Assembly (NCBI GenBank): GCA_963920525.1
Contig: OY986436.1
Coordinates: 25,943,318 to 26,007,317, forward strand
From: Dichetophora obliterata
Lineage: Eukaryota; Arthropoda; Insecta; Diptera; Sciomyzidae
Direction of reading: 5' to 3'
DNA length: 64,000 bases
The position numbers and the translations under genes are program-made. Positions 32,013 to 43,495 of the stretch are shown here, piece after piece; positions within the stretch are counted from its first letter, which is position 1; every line of letters starts with the position of its first letter. The notes below the pieces were generated by a model, which saw only the letters and a program-made list of their open reading frames with translations, had not been told where the DNA came from and searched no databases.

Positions 32013-33783
32013 GGTTTTCAGGTACAGAAAGCCACTATGTTTTTAGCGTTGACCCCTGCCGCGAAGGCTTAATTCAACGGTGCTCCAATGCTTGGGACAA
32101 ATATGAAGCGTGGGCCAACGCCCCTTCGGAATTCAAGAAAGACCACTTTGAAAGGTTCCCCTAACAACATGCAACAGAGCCCTATCTATCAATGTCGTCA
32201 GATTGACGCAATACATGGCCGTGGCACTTTTAGTTACTCGAATTTGTACATGACTTGGTTATTTTAATAACCTTGGGCTATCTCGGTAATCAATACCAAT
32301 AATATAACCCATTACTTTTTTAGCCGCAATAATCATCCACGTCGTATCAAGGGTCATCACTCCTTGACACGAAGACTAAGGCGGCAACTACATAGGCCCG
32401 TCAACATATTATCAAGTTCCTCAATCTCAGTGGACACAATTCAGACTATTTAGGTCTCCCCGTTGCCTGTACTCAAATTCCAAAGGTAACAGTGTATTGA
32501 TCCAGTAGTTGCTTACCTTCCTAACATTTACTGTTTGAAATTAGCGAGATTCAATCTACCATCATTCTCTTAGTAATTTAAGGGAAGCTCTAGCCCGAGT
32601 GTAACTCACACCAGCCTTTCTGGCCTAACCACAGCCAGAGCGCATTGAAAACCCCACGTGGGCCAAACCCAAGCGACAGTCAATACCTGGGCTCAAGGCT
32701 CCACCTGACAAGGCTCTTCAACATCCCGTCTTACAGACCAAAAGTTCTTAGAACATTTATATTTGTTTGTGACAGCTTCAGCCACTAGAATTGTACATGC
32801 CCAGCAGCGGGTTTGCCAGTGGCTACCATAGAACTAATACATAATAAATTACCAGGTAAGGAAGCATTACTTTTTTCAAAAAGCTAAGCATACCTACATT
32901 CTAAGCATTACTTTTTTCAAAAAGTAATGCGTCTGTATATAGCAGAAGTAATTAACTCATACCTCATTACCTGTAATGTAGCATACAAGGAAAAGTAATG
33001 CAGTGATTTTTATAACTTAATACAAGTAGTATGTTACTCCATAACTTCTAGGTAATGCTGAAGGGAGGCGATCACTTACCTCCTGTCTCATTCAATGTTA
33101 AATGTAAGGCCTTTTATGCATAGTAAGGTAATATAGTCGGAAGTAGTGGTCATTACAAGGTAATTTATGCTTCATATATTCGGAATATATTCCATCCGCT
33201 GCTGGGTGACTAGGTTAAAAAATAACCATTGGTTTCCCAGTAAAACCGGGTAAGCCACAATTCTACTTATGCAACTTCGTTAACCTAATTAAGACTTAAT
33301 AAAAAGCCTCTTTCGGAAAACTAGGAAGTATGAGCCGTTGTATACCAATTGGCTTATACAACGGTCCAAAGATGAAATGTTTCCTACATAAAACCTTTAT
33401 TCTAAGATAAGGTCTGCAGAGCAACGATAGATCAGGTCTCGTCATCATCCATCGCGGGGACAGATGGATGACTGTCCCCGATCTTCAAGTTATGTTGGAT
33501 TGATCGTCCATCGAAAGCATATTACAATGACGGTGTTATGATAACTTAATATCAAAACCATGCTTTCTCCAAGAATTTGGCAACCAACAACCAAGGCTCA
33601 AGGTAAACCTTTTTCTTTTACAGTTATCAGATGAACATTCAAGAGCCGTGCCTCAAGAATGAACTCATTATGAGATCAGTTCATGGGGCACGGCCCATAA
33701 CAAACCTTCACCGCTTCTATTCCTGGCTTGGGACAAGCAGATTCCCCGAAGGTCCCCTAGCGGGTTTGGTTTTCAGGTACAGT
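32013..33783. mobile_element. Unassigned higher-GC insertion flanked by 15-bp direct repeats
   Basis: GGTTTTCAGGTACAG occurs at 32013-32027 and 33769-33783. Between them is a block with clearly higher G+C than the surrounding DNA and no open frame over 90 codons (33631-33900 is partly outside). Inside, CCCAGCAGCGG (about 32806) and CCGCTGCTGGG (about 33196) are inverted. A GGTAATG/AAGTAATG/GCATTACTT-rich region lies between them, perhaps a nested MITE. A hairpin lies at 33642-33694. The long flanking repeats fit a retro-insertion target duplication, but no family could be named. Confidence 0.4.
33642..33694. repeat. Stem-loop GCCGTGCC...GGCACGGC
   Basis: An 8-bp GC-rich stem is extended by GAAC/GTTC and CTCAT/ATGAG pairs, giving an imperfect hairpin of about 53 nt inside the unassigned higher-GC block. 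Confidence 0.55.
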
Positions 33784-33881
33784 GAGTGTTTTGGTGTTTT
33801 TTGTTTTGATATAATTTTTGTCACTAATGTACACTCCATATGTAAAGTAACTCTATGCCCATTATTGCCACTAAAATTGCA

Positions 33882-34091
33882 CAGAGTCCATGTGAATTAA
33901 CGACACATCATGTGAATTAACGCCACGCCTATTATTTCCACAAATTTTATAAACGATAAATTAAAAGCTATAATGAGCGTAGCAATTTATCAAATGTTTG
34001 TGTGCAATAATGCACGTGGCTATTATTTACATGGCTGTGTGCATTGTTTTCACTAAAAAATGGCAATTGACGTTAATTCACATGAGCTCTA
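33882..34091. mobile_element. Small foldback/MITE, ~210 bp
   Basis: CATGTGAATTAACG (33889-33902) pairs with CGTTAATTCACATG (34071-34084). The arms extend outward to AGAG...CTCT with a few mismatches. A second direct copy, CATGTGAATTAACG, sits at about 33910. No target duplication was identified. Confidence 0.5.
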
Positions 34092-34686
34092 GGCTAATTT
34101 CTTGTGGTTATAATACACTTAGCAATAATTCTCTACACAGCAATTTTCCTTAACATCATTCTAGTAACTTTTTCGAATTAGCTGGTTACTGAAAACATTT
34201 CTGTTGATTTCAAAATAATAATGAATTTGATATTCATACACAAAGTGAGACATGTAATTTTTGTTGAAATTAACGTGCACCATTTTTTTCGTATTTTTCT
34301 CAAAACCTAGACTTTGCTATTTTGTAAAAAAAAACCTAATTTGTTTAGTTATTATGAATACAGTGCCCATCATCACAGGTTAGCACATCTACTAACGTAA
34401 ATGAATTTGGGTCCAATTCCAAATAAACTTAAATCACTAGAATAAAAATTTATTTTTTTGCTTATATCTTATTCAATTCTTTGTTAAAAAAAACTCTAAG
34501 TATTGATTTATTATTGCAAAATATATTTTTATGATTTTTCTCGAAAAATAACAAAAATAATACCAATTCAATTTTGGTCACCAGGTTAGCACACACGAGT
34601 TGTTTTCTCTTTTTTTTAACTTTTAAGGCATGAACTTATTTGTAAACTTATATGTATATTAATAAATTAAAATATTTTCTATAATT

Positions 34687-37600
34687 AAAGTTTTTTCCTA
34701 AATGACCTCTATGTTTATTATGTTGACTTTATATGATTTAAATACAAATTCTAAATGTTTGATAGTTTAAATCATACTTGATTTTAAATACAAATTCTAG
34801 TTGTTTGACAGTTTAAAATCGTTTATCGAGCTTAAGGTCAAAGTTAGAAACAATTAATTGTTCTAACGAATTTTTCTAAAGAAACAACAACAACAACAAA
34901 GTTTTTTCAATATGAAAGGAAAAAAAAAACCACTAGCAAATTGATTTTATTGTACAATTTCTGCGTGCTAAACGCGTCATCAGAAATCTTTGTGATTGCC
35001 CGTGCAAGCGCGTAGACGCACTGCACCATCGGGGCGATGAGATTTTGAAGCTTCAATTTCTCATTTTTTTCCCTTAATTTCATAATGCCACATTTGTTGT
35101 TGTATTTCTGTTTTACTTTAGTTTCTATGCCTATATTATATGTAGTCCAACAGCCTGCTGGAATTCTGCACTAACAAAGCATGTTTACTGAAGTTGTTTT
35201 TAGAATTTTTGCTGATTTTGTTTTTCAGCTGTTACCGTTTGGTCGAGCTCTACCATTTGATTAAAGTTTTTTCCTAAATGACCTCTATGTTTATTATGTT
35301 GACTTTATATGATTTAAATACAAATTCTAAATGTTTGATAGTTTAAATCATACTTGATTTTAAATACAAATTCTAGTTGTTTGACAGTTTAAAATCGTTT
35401 ATCGAGCTTAAGGTCAAAGTTAGAAACAATTAATTGTTCTAACGAATTTTTCTAAAGAAACAACAACAACAACAAAGTTTTTTCAATATGAAAGGAAAAA
35501 AAACCACTAGCAAATTGATTTTATTGTACAATTTCTGCGTGCTAAACGCGTCATCAGAAATCTTTGTGATTGCCCGTGCAAGCGCGTAGACGCACTGCAC
35601 CATCGGGGCGATGAGATTTTGAAGCTTCAATTTCTCATTTTTTTCCCTTAATTTCATAATGCCACATTTGTTGTTGTATTTCTGTTTTACTTTAGTTTCT
35701 ATGCCTATATTATATGTAGTCCAACAGCCTGCTGGAATTCTGCACTAACAAAGCATGTTTACTGAAGTTGTTTTTAGAATTTTTGCTGATTTTGTTTTTC
35801 AGCTGTTACCGTTTGGTCGAGCTCTACCATTTGATTAAAGTTTTTTCCTAAATGACCTCTATGTTTATTATGTTGACTTTATATGATTTAAATACAAATT
35901 CTAAATGTTTGATAGTTTAAATCATACTTGATTTTAAATACAAATTCTAGTTGTTTGACAGTTTAAAATCGTTTATCGAGCTTAAGGTCAAAGTTAGAAA
36001 CAATTAATTGTTCTAACGAATTTTTCTAAAGAAACAACAACAACAACAAAGTTTTTTCAATATGAAAGGAAAAAAACCACTAGCAAATTGATTTTATTGT
36101 ACAATTTCTGCGTGCTAAACGCGTCATCAGAAATCTTTGTGATTGCCCGTGCAAGCGCGTAGACGCACTGCACCATCGGGGCGATGAGATTTTGAAGCTT
36201 CAATTTCTCATTTTTTTCCCTTAATTTCATAATGCCACATTTGTTGTTGTATTTCTGTTTTACTTTAGTTTCTATGCCTATATTATATGTAGTCCAACAG
36301 CCTGCTGGAATTCTGCACTAACAAAGCATGTTTACTGAAGTTGTTTTTAGAATTTTTGCTGATTTTGTTTTTCAGCTGTTACCGTTTGGTCGAGCTCTAC
36401 CATTTGATTAAAGTTTTTTCCTAAATGACCTCTATGTTTATTATGTTGACTTTATATGATTTAAATACAAATTCTAAATGTTTGATAGTTTAAATCATAC
36501 TTGATTTTAAATACAAATTCTAGTTGTTTGACAGTTTAAAATCGTTTATCGAGCTTAAGGTCAAAGTTAGAAACAATTAATTGTTCTAACGAATTTTTCT
36601 AAAGAAACAACAACAACAACAAAGTTTTTTCAATATGAAAGGAAAAAAACCACTAGCAAATTGATTTTATTGTACAATTTCTGCGTGCTAAACGCGTCAT
36701 CAGAAATCTTTGTGATTGCCCGTGCAAGCGCGTAGACGCACTGCACCATCGGGGCGATGAGATTTTGAAGCTTCAATTTCTCATTTTTTTCCCTTAATTT
36801 CATAATGCCACATTTGTTGTTGTATTTCTGTTTTACTTTAGTTTCTATGCCTATATTATATGTAGTCCAACAGCCTGCTGGAATTCTGCACTAACAAAGC
36901 ATGTTTACTGAAGTTGTTTTTAGAATTTTTGCTGATTTTGTTTTTCAGCTGTTACCGTTTGGTCGAGCTCTACCATTTGATTAAAGTTTTTTCCTAAATG
37001 ACCTCTATGTTTATTATGTTGACTTTATATGATTTAAATACAAATTCTAAATGTTTGATAGTTTAAATCATACTTGATTTTAAATACAAATTCTAGTTGT
37101 TTGACAGTTTAAAATCGTTTATCGAGCTTAAGGTCAAAGTTAGAAACAATTAATTGTTCTAACGAATTTTTCTAAAGAAACAACAACAACAACAAAGTTT
37201 TTTCAATATGAAAGGAAAAAAACCACTAGCAAATTGATTTTATTGTACAATTTCTGCGTGCTAAACGCGTCATCAGAAATCTTTGTGATTGCCCGTGCAA
37301 GCGCGTAGACGCACTGCACCATCGGGGCGATGAGATTTTGAAGCTTCAATTTCTCATTTTTTTCCCTTAATTTCATAATGCCACATTTGTTGTTGTATTT
37401 CTGTTTTACTTTAGTTTCTATGCCTATATTATATGTAGTCCAACAGCCTGCTGGAATTCTGCACTAACAAAGCATGTTTACTGAAGTTGTTTTTAGAATT
37501 TTTGCTGATTTTGTTTTTCAGCTGTTACCGTTTGGTCGAGCTCTACCATTTGATTAAAGTTTTTTCCTAAATGACCTCTATGTTTATTATGTTGACTTTA

Positions 37601-38807
37601 TATGATTTAAATACAAATTCTAAATGTTTGATAGTTTAAATCATACTTGATTTTAAATACAAATTCTAGTTGTTTGACAGTTTAAAATCGTTTATCGAGC
37701 TTAAGGTCAAAGTTAGAAACAATTAATTGTTCTAACGAATTTTTCTAAAGAAACAACAACAACAACAAAGTTTTTTCAATATGAAAGGAAAAAAACCACT
37801 AGCAAATTGATTTTATTGTACAATTTCTGCGTGCTAAACGCGTCATCAGAAATCTTTGTGATTGCCCGTGCAAGCGCGTAGACGCACTGCACCATCGGGG
37901 CGATGAGATTTTGAAGCTTCAATTTCTCATTTTTTTCCCTTAATTTCATAATGCCACATTTGTTGTTGTATTTCTGTTTTACTTTAGTTTCTATGCCTAT
38001 ATTATATGTAGTCCAACAGCCTGCTGGAATTCTGCACTAACAAAGCATGTTTACTGAAGTTGTTTTTAGAATTTTTGCTGATTTTGTTTTTCAGCTGTTA
38101 CCGTTTGGTCGAGCTCTACCATTTGATTAAAGTTTTTTCCTAAATGACCTCTATGTTTATTATGTTGACTTTATATGATTTAAATACAAATTCTAAATGT
38201 TTGATAGTTTAAATCATACTTGATTTTAAATACAAATTCTAGTTGTTTGACAGTTTAAAATCGTTTATCGAGCTTAAGGTCAAAGTTAGAAACAATTAAT
38301 TGTTCTAACGAATTTTTCTAAAGAAACAACAACAACAACAAAGTTTTTTCAATATGAAAGGAAAAAAACCACTAGCAAATTGATTTTATTGTACAATTTC
38401 TGCGTGCTAAACGCGTCATCAGAAATCTTTGTGATTGCCCGTGCAAGCGCGTAGACGCACTGCACCATCGGGGCGATGAGATTTTGAAGCTTCAATTTCT
38501 CATTTTTTTCCCTTAATTTCATAATGCCACATTTGTTGTTGTATTTCTGTTTTACTTTAGTTTCTATGCCTATATTATATGTAGTCCAACAGCCTGCTGG
38601 AATTCTGCACTAACAAAGCATGTTTACTGAAGTTGTTTTTAGAATTTTTGCTGATTTTGTTTTTCAGCTGTTACCGTTTGGTCGAGCTCTACCATTTGAT
38701 TAAAGTTTTTTCCTAAATGACCTCTATGTTTATTATGTTGACTTTAAGCTCGATAAACGATTTTAAACTGTCAAACAACTAGAATTTGTATTTAAAATCA
38801 AGTATGA
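34687..38807 (+). repeat. Tandem array: seven 573-576-bp units plus a partial, with inverted tail
   Basis: Unit starts (G of AAAGTTTTTTCC) are at 34690, 35266, 35840, 36413, 36986, 37559, 38132 and 38705, so periods are 576, 574 and then 573 five times. By eye the units differ almost only in one A-run (10, 8, then 7 A). The last unit stops after about 45 bp and joins to an inverted 65-bp piece of unit interior (38745-38807). The array is bracketed by TTTTCTATAATT at 34675-34686 and 38808-38819. Each unit contains an imperfect internal duplication (AAATACAAATTCTA twice) and a less A+T-rich core. The 72-codon minus frame in the second unit (35439-35657) has no known domain. Confidence 0.92.
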
Positions 38808-38819
38808 TTTTCTATAATT

Positions 38820-39791
38820 TTAATAACGAGTTGATTCTTCCTTGTTTAGAATGACTTCATACATTCGATTTGGAAGCGACTCATATAATTTTTCTATATA
38901 ATTCAGAGATATCCCTGACCAGGCTTGCTTGATGCCATCAGTTAATTCCGATTTATTGGAATATTGTTTTCCTGATTGAGCGAGCCATCCACATGCATTT
39001 TCTATAATATTTATGTAGGATGAATAAGGCGGGTACTGCATTAAGCACACATTTTGGCTCTCAATCCATAACTTTACCATAGGGGCATTGTCATGTTGAA
39101 AATGCCATGGTAAATTACCAAACAAATTTTGAAAATGAGGAAAAGCAGTTTCGAGTACGTTTTTCTAAGTGTTGGCATTCATATTTGCTGTCAAAATCTG
39201 TAACTTGCAAGTACCAAAGTATGAGATGGCTCCCCACACCATTACACCCCCCACCCGACTATGAAGGCGATCCAACTGGTGTTCCTCCTTGCGAAGATCA
39301 TGGAAGTAATAATTGTAGCCGCCTGGACCTTCCAAATTAAATTTCTTTTCATTGGAAAAGACAACGAAGTGCCAATCTGAAGTCCATGCCATGTGCTCAC
39401 GTGCGAAATTCAGGCGAGGTCCCTTGCGAGCTCGATTGAGTGGGGGTTTTTTCTTCAACTTCTGTCTTTTTAAATGTGAAGCATTCTTTATCACTCTTTG
39501 AATTGTTGATAAGCTAGCTTAAACGCCAACATTTGCCCTGATCTTTGCGGCTGAGTCATGAGAGTTCGATGCTTCTCTCAAAATTGCTCTCTTATCAGCG
39601 TTCGAAATCACTTTATTATTACCTCTTTGATAATTTTTACCATATCCCAACTTATTGCATAGGAATGAGGTTATAACTTTACGACTTCTACCGATTTTTT
39701 TTTTCGAAATTTCACTTGTGGATAAGTTTAACTACTCATTAGCTTCAATTTTCGATTTTTCTTCTACAGAAAGGGATTTTCCTTTACCCAT
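38820..39791 (-). pseudogene. Tc3-like transposase, broken
   Basis: The minus-strand start at 39791 gives MGKGKSLSVEEKSKIEANE followed by a stop. The frame then resumes through the helix-turn-helix region, another stop near 39520, and the catalytic part. VVFSNEKKFNLEGPGGYNYY has Asn where the first catalytic Asp is normally found. GGVMVWGAISYFG follows, then HFQHDNAP (second Asp) and INIIEN in place of NPIEN (Glu retained). Only about 29 residues lie between the second Asp and Glu instead of 34, so a small deletion is likely. The C terminus NRMYEVILNKEESTRY resembles the Tc3 end. The enzyme would cut and paste at TA sites, but this copy is dead. Confidence 0.82.
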
Positions 39792-40113
39792 ATTGATTGA
39801 TATTAATAGAACACTTAAGCAGCAAAAAAAAATTTCGTAGTCATACGCGTTCAAATATTGAAGAAAAACTGAAAAGAATATGCATGTGCTAATCTGATGA
39901 CGCAAAAATAAAGCGTTTTTTTCATTGAAAATAAAGAAAACAGCAAAAACCAAATAACGGGATATTTTTGTCGCATGTACTCTTTTCCAACAAGAGTGCT
40001 TACAAGGATCAGAAGAATAGGATAATAAAGAGTATTTATATTAACAACAACAAAAACAAGAACAATCGTATTAAGCTGATAGAAGGTGTGCTAACCTAAT
40101 GACGCGGAGTGTA

Positions 40114-42380
40114 TGTCAACTCAATATTGATTATAAATTAAAAAAAGTTCACACAATTAGTATTTATTTCCTATATTTACTTTTAATCTTTTACTTAAAA
40201 TTTCTTGAATTCAGCATAAATTCCTTGACACAAGTAGCTAGAACAAAACTTGCATTTATGCAAGTAAGACTTTATATTTAAGGTAATTTTTAAGCTATTT
40301 ATAAATAGCTTACTGCTTCAAATGTCATATGATTAAGTGTCCGATTTGAACGTAAAATTCAGAAAAATTTGTTCAAATATGTGTGAAATCATATACGACT
40401 TTAACGGTGAGTTAATCACAGCTTAATCACTCCAAGACTACTGAAGGGAAAATGTAGCGATTTCCCAAACAAACTGTCTAGTCAGCTTAGTGATTGACTC
40501 TATACAGAGTTATTGTTGCCTTCTCAAAAAAAATCTTACTTGATCTAAAGCTCACAATTAAATTCATATCATAACTTGAATAATAGATCACAAATAATTA
40601 ACTAAAAGGGAATTTTTTTGGTTAAGAAACAAACAAAAGTTACTTGATTCAATAAAATTTTTTATATATTCTTCAAACTATATTCTTCCTGTTTTAAGAG
40701 ATCATTGCCTTGGGTCAAGAAAAAACACGTTCATTAAGAAAAAAAACTGAGTATAAAGAATCAACAGAAAATATGCTGCATCTTAGCAATTTTTTTCTAA
40801 TGACATTCATTTTTTATATTCTTAACACAATGTGTTTTCTATATAAATAAAATTAAAATTGAATCGTTTACTGTTGAAAATTCATTGTTCCTAGAGAACA
40901 AAAAAGCTTGTTCCTTACTTTGCAATTGAAAATATTTATAAAAATCTAGACAAGAATAATGGAGAATATAATAAATTAAATTAATAAAAATTTTACAAAA
41001 TAAATTGACCAAAAAAGCACAACACAACAGACATATATAATATGTCATAGCATATAATATATTATTAAAAAAAATTGCTAGAGAAAAATGTATGTATATT
41101 TAATCCATTTTCTTGAGGAGGGATCGTGATAAGTTAGTAAAGCAACTTGGTACACACACAACTCTGATTATGTTTAAGGCTTGACCAAATAAGAAAAGTG
41201 CCAAATCATATACAATAGAACGTAAGCAGTGGGTTGGTCACTTCTGAATCACTCAAGACTATTGAAGATGGAAATGGGTAGCTCCTACCGAAACAGTTTG
41301 TCTAGTCTGCTGTGAAATTGACTTAATGCAGAGTTGTTGTTGTTGTTTTTGTTGTTGTTGTTGTCATCTGCTTTTATAAATTACTTAACCTAAGGCTCTA
41401 AATTATAGCCTTGTAAAATCATCAGAGGTCATGATTATTTATATACATTATTTATATACACTATAATTATGTTGTTTCTGAAATAAACGATTTAATTGTG
41501 AATTCATGGCTTAGTTAGAACCTTATTACCTTTTTGACTGGTTCAAACATAGAAAGCCTGATTTTTTTCTCCGTATTTAATGAACGTATTTAATTTGCCA
41601 CGCATAATTTTTTTCATCACTCACCGTTCTAAAGAAATCTGAAAATTACAGATTTAAAAGCATTTAAAGTGTTGTTAAGAATTTTTGTAAAAATTCTTTT
41701 TACTAAAACATGTTTTGCTTCAACAGCAGGATTAGAAACTCATTTTAAGCAAATTTTATTAGATTACGTAGATTAAGTAGAAGTAAGTTAGCATGTTGGA
41801 CTGCTTGTAATGGTTTTAAGGATTCTGTTTGTTGCAAATCTTTGAACCCAAGAGTTGAAAAAGTAAGATCGATCGTAATTTTGTTATATCACTAAATATC
41901 AGAACTGCAAAAGTTTCATGCAAACATTTTTCTTCAATGATTGTTTGTATAACTGGCTTGCTTAACGATTTGCATAATGATTATTCAACTAAAACAAAAG
42001 ACTTAAGACACGAACTTGCTGCAGTAGAAATAAGCTGATACATAGACTCAAAAAAATAAAAAGTATCTAATAAACTCTAACTTATTTGAACCAATTCGAA
42101 TATTTTTAAAAAACTATAAAAACAAAAGACTTAAGAAAGGAACCTATTTTGTTCACGTTACAAAAAAAAATTAAATACACACAAAACAAATAACTAAAAA
42201 TTACAAACAAAGTAGTTATTCAGTGTTGTGGTTGTTGTTGTTGTCCTCTTCATCACTTACATGACCGAGAGCTCAAAGTTAAATCTTGTAAAGTAGTTAT
42301 TAATTTGTTTTCTATGTGGTTCTTTTCTAATTAATTGTTATATATAAAATCAGGAATTTTAATTTATTTTTCTTCTCTAG
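40114..42380. other. Upstream region of the takeout-like gene with diverged repeats
   Basis: A segment at 40425-40515 (AATCACTCCAAGACTACTGA... CAGAGTTATTGTTG) recurs at 41250-41345 (AATCACTCAAGACTATTGA... CAGAGTTGTTGTTG), with a possible third partial copy near 42230. (GTT)n runs lie at 41335-41364 and 42228-42244. The signal-peptide exon expected upstream of 42381 was searched for on the plus strand and not identified; it may lie here unrecognised or have been displaced. Confidence 0.45.
41335..41364 (+). repeat. (GTT)n microsatellite
   Basis: An imperfect GTTGTTGTT run of about 30 bp ends one of the diverged repeats upstream of the takeout-like gene. Confidence 0.8.
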
Positions 42381-43287
42381 TTACTGATCCATCTTCATTA
42401 AATATTATACCCTGCAGTACCAGTGGCTCCGACCGAAATGAGTGCATCAAGGATCTTTTTAAGCAAGTCCTGCCACAGTTGAAGGTACTGATTTCTAATT
42501 ATTCTCAAAATATTTATATTTATTTGTATTAAATTAAACAGGCTGGTCTTCCCGCCTACAATATGGACTCACTTGATCCCTATTTCTATAGACGTGGAGT
42601 TTTCCGCTATACCCAAGATGGCATACAGGGTGGTTTGCTTATCAAAAATATGCACATTCATGGTATCAGTGACTTGAAAGTAAGCAACGTGCTGTCCAAT
42701 TTTACAGATAATCGTTTTGTCATCAAAATAAGCGCTGAACTACCGCTTCTTAAAGCGGGCGGTACTTTTAAGGCTGATGTTAAATTTGGCGGACTGCGCT
42801 TGGTGCCAAAAGGATTGTACAACATTACCATTGGTAAGAATTTTAAAGTGGTTATAAAAAGAAAGAAAGTTATAAAGGAAATAATTAAATAATTTCATAA
42901 ATCTTCTGTTTTTTTTCCTAAATTTTTCAGATGTTATCAGAGCGAATGCTATAGTTGATGGTTTTATTGAGGATGCCGAATTTGGTCAACGTCTGCAACT
43001 GAATCGTCTCAATGCCAATGTTGCTGTTGGTAATGCGCGCGTTGCTACAAATGGTATCTTCTCAGACACAAATTTGAGTATGTTTTATTAGTATTAAAAA
43101 AAAATAAATTTTAATCACTCTTGTTAATACTGCAGATTCTATGATTCTGAATCTTGTCAATGAAAATCTACCCGAAATCTTACGTGTTGGCATTCCTGCA
43201 ACACGTGATCAATGGGCACCAGTACTCGTGGAGCACATAAATAGCTTCCTCGCAAATGTTCCTATAGACAAGTTTTTGGTGCAGTGA
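42381..43287 (+). CDS. Takeout/JHBP-domain protein, exons 2-5 (signal-peptide exon not found)
   Basis: Exons 42381-42484, 42542-42833, 42931-43077 and 43136-43287 join in frame across three GT-AG introns (57, 97 and 58 bp). The roughly 231-residue product begins (x)TDPSSLNIIPCSTSGSDRNE and has the two N-terminal Cys of the family, then CIKDLFKQVLPQLKAGLPAY, PLLKAGGTFKADVKFGGLRL, and the C-terminal LNLVNENLPEIL...PIDKFLVQ. This is the juvenile-hormone-binding/takeout fold: secreted haemolymph proteins with a hydrophobic tunnel for small lipids, involved in feeding, circadian and hormone-linked behaviour in Drosophila. The family is usually about 245 residues; about 18-20 (the signal peptide) are missing. 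The first exon here starts in phase 1, so an upstream exon must exist. No stops or frameshifts are present, so it is probably a live gene. Confidence 0.88.
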
Positions 43288-43495
43288 AAAAATCAATAGT
43301 ATTAGTTATTTTACTTATTTATAAAATAGTATTTTTTCATGTATGTTTATTATTTCTAAATATTAAGTTTGTTTGTTTGAAATGCAAAAAAAAACCGTTC
43401 AGTGTTATTTATTATAAATAATTTTAAATTTTATTCACAAAAAATTCCGTATATTTTAGCTTTTAAGTTAAAATAAATTTAAACAAAATCTTTTA
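43288..43495 (+). other. 3' flank/UTR of the takeout-like gene
   Basis: A+T-rich sequence after the TGA with an AATAAA-like AAAATAAATTTAA at about 43470. The part from 43364 resembles 28945-29075. A probable Helitron end begins at 43496. Confidence 0.5.

Larger units (their letters stand above)
34361..40111 (-). mobile_element. Tc3-like element with IR/DR ends, split by a tandem array
   Basis: The left end is CAGTGCCCATCATCACAGGT and the right end, reverse-complemented, is CACTCCGCGTCATTAGGTTA; both continue to GGTTAGCACA. TA flanks both (34359-34360, 40112-40113). Each end has a second GTTAGCAC-type site about 200 bp inside (34583; 39885), like the two transposase sites of Tc3. The transposase remnant occupies 38820-39791 on the minus strand. 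A 4.1-kb tandem array lies between the left end and the transposase. Without it the element is about 1.6 kb, the expected size. Confidence 0.8.

Noticed and set aside
35439..35657. 72-codon frame in the array unit as a conserved gene
   Set aside because: Its C-terminal part depends on A-run and CAA-repeat sequence that varies between units, and no domain is recognisable. The N-terminal half could be a captured exon, but nothing supports expression.
34687..38807. CRISPR array or ordinary gene family as explanation of the repeats
   Set aside because: Units are 573 bp with no spacers, in a eukaryotic A+T-rich context, and are contiguous; this is a tandem (satellite-like) array.
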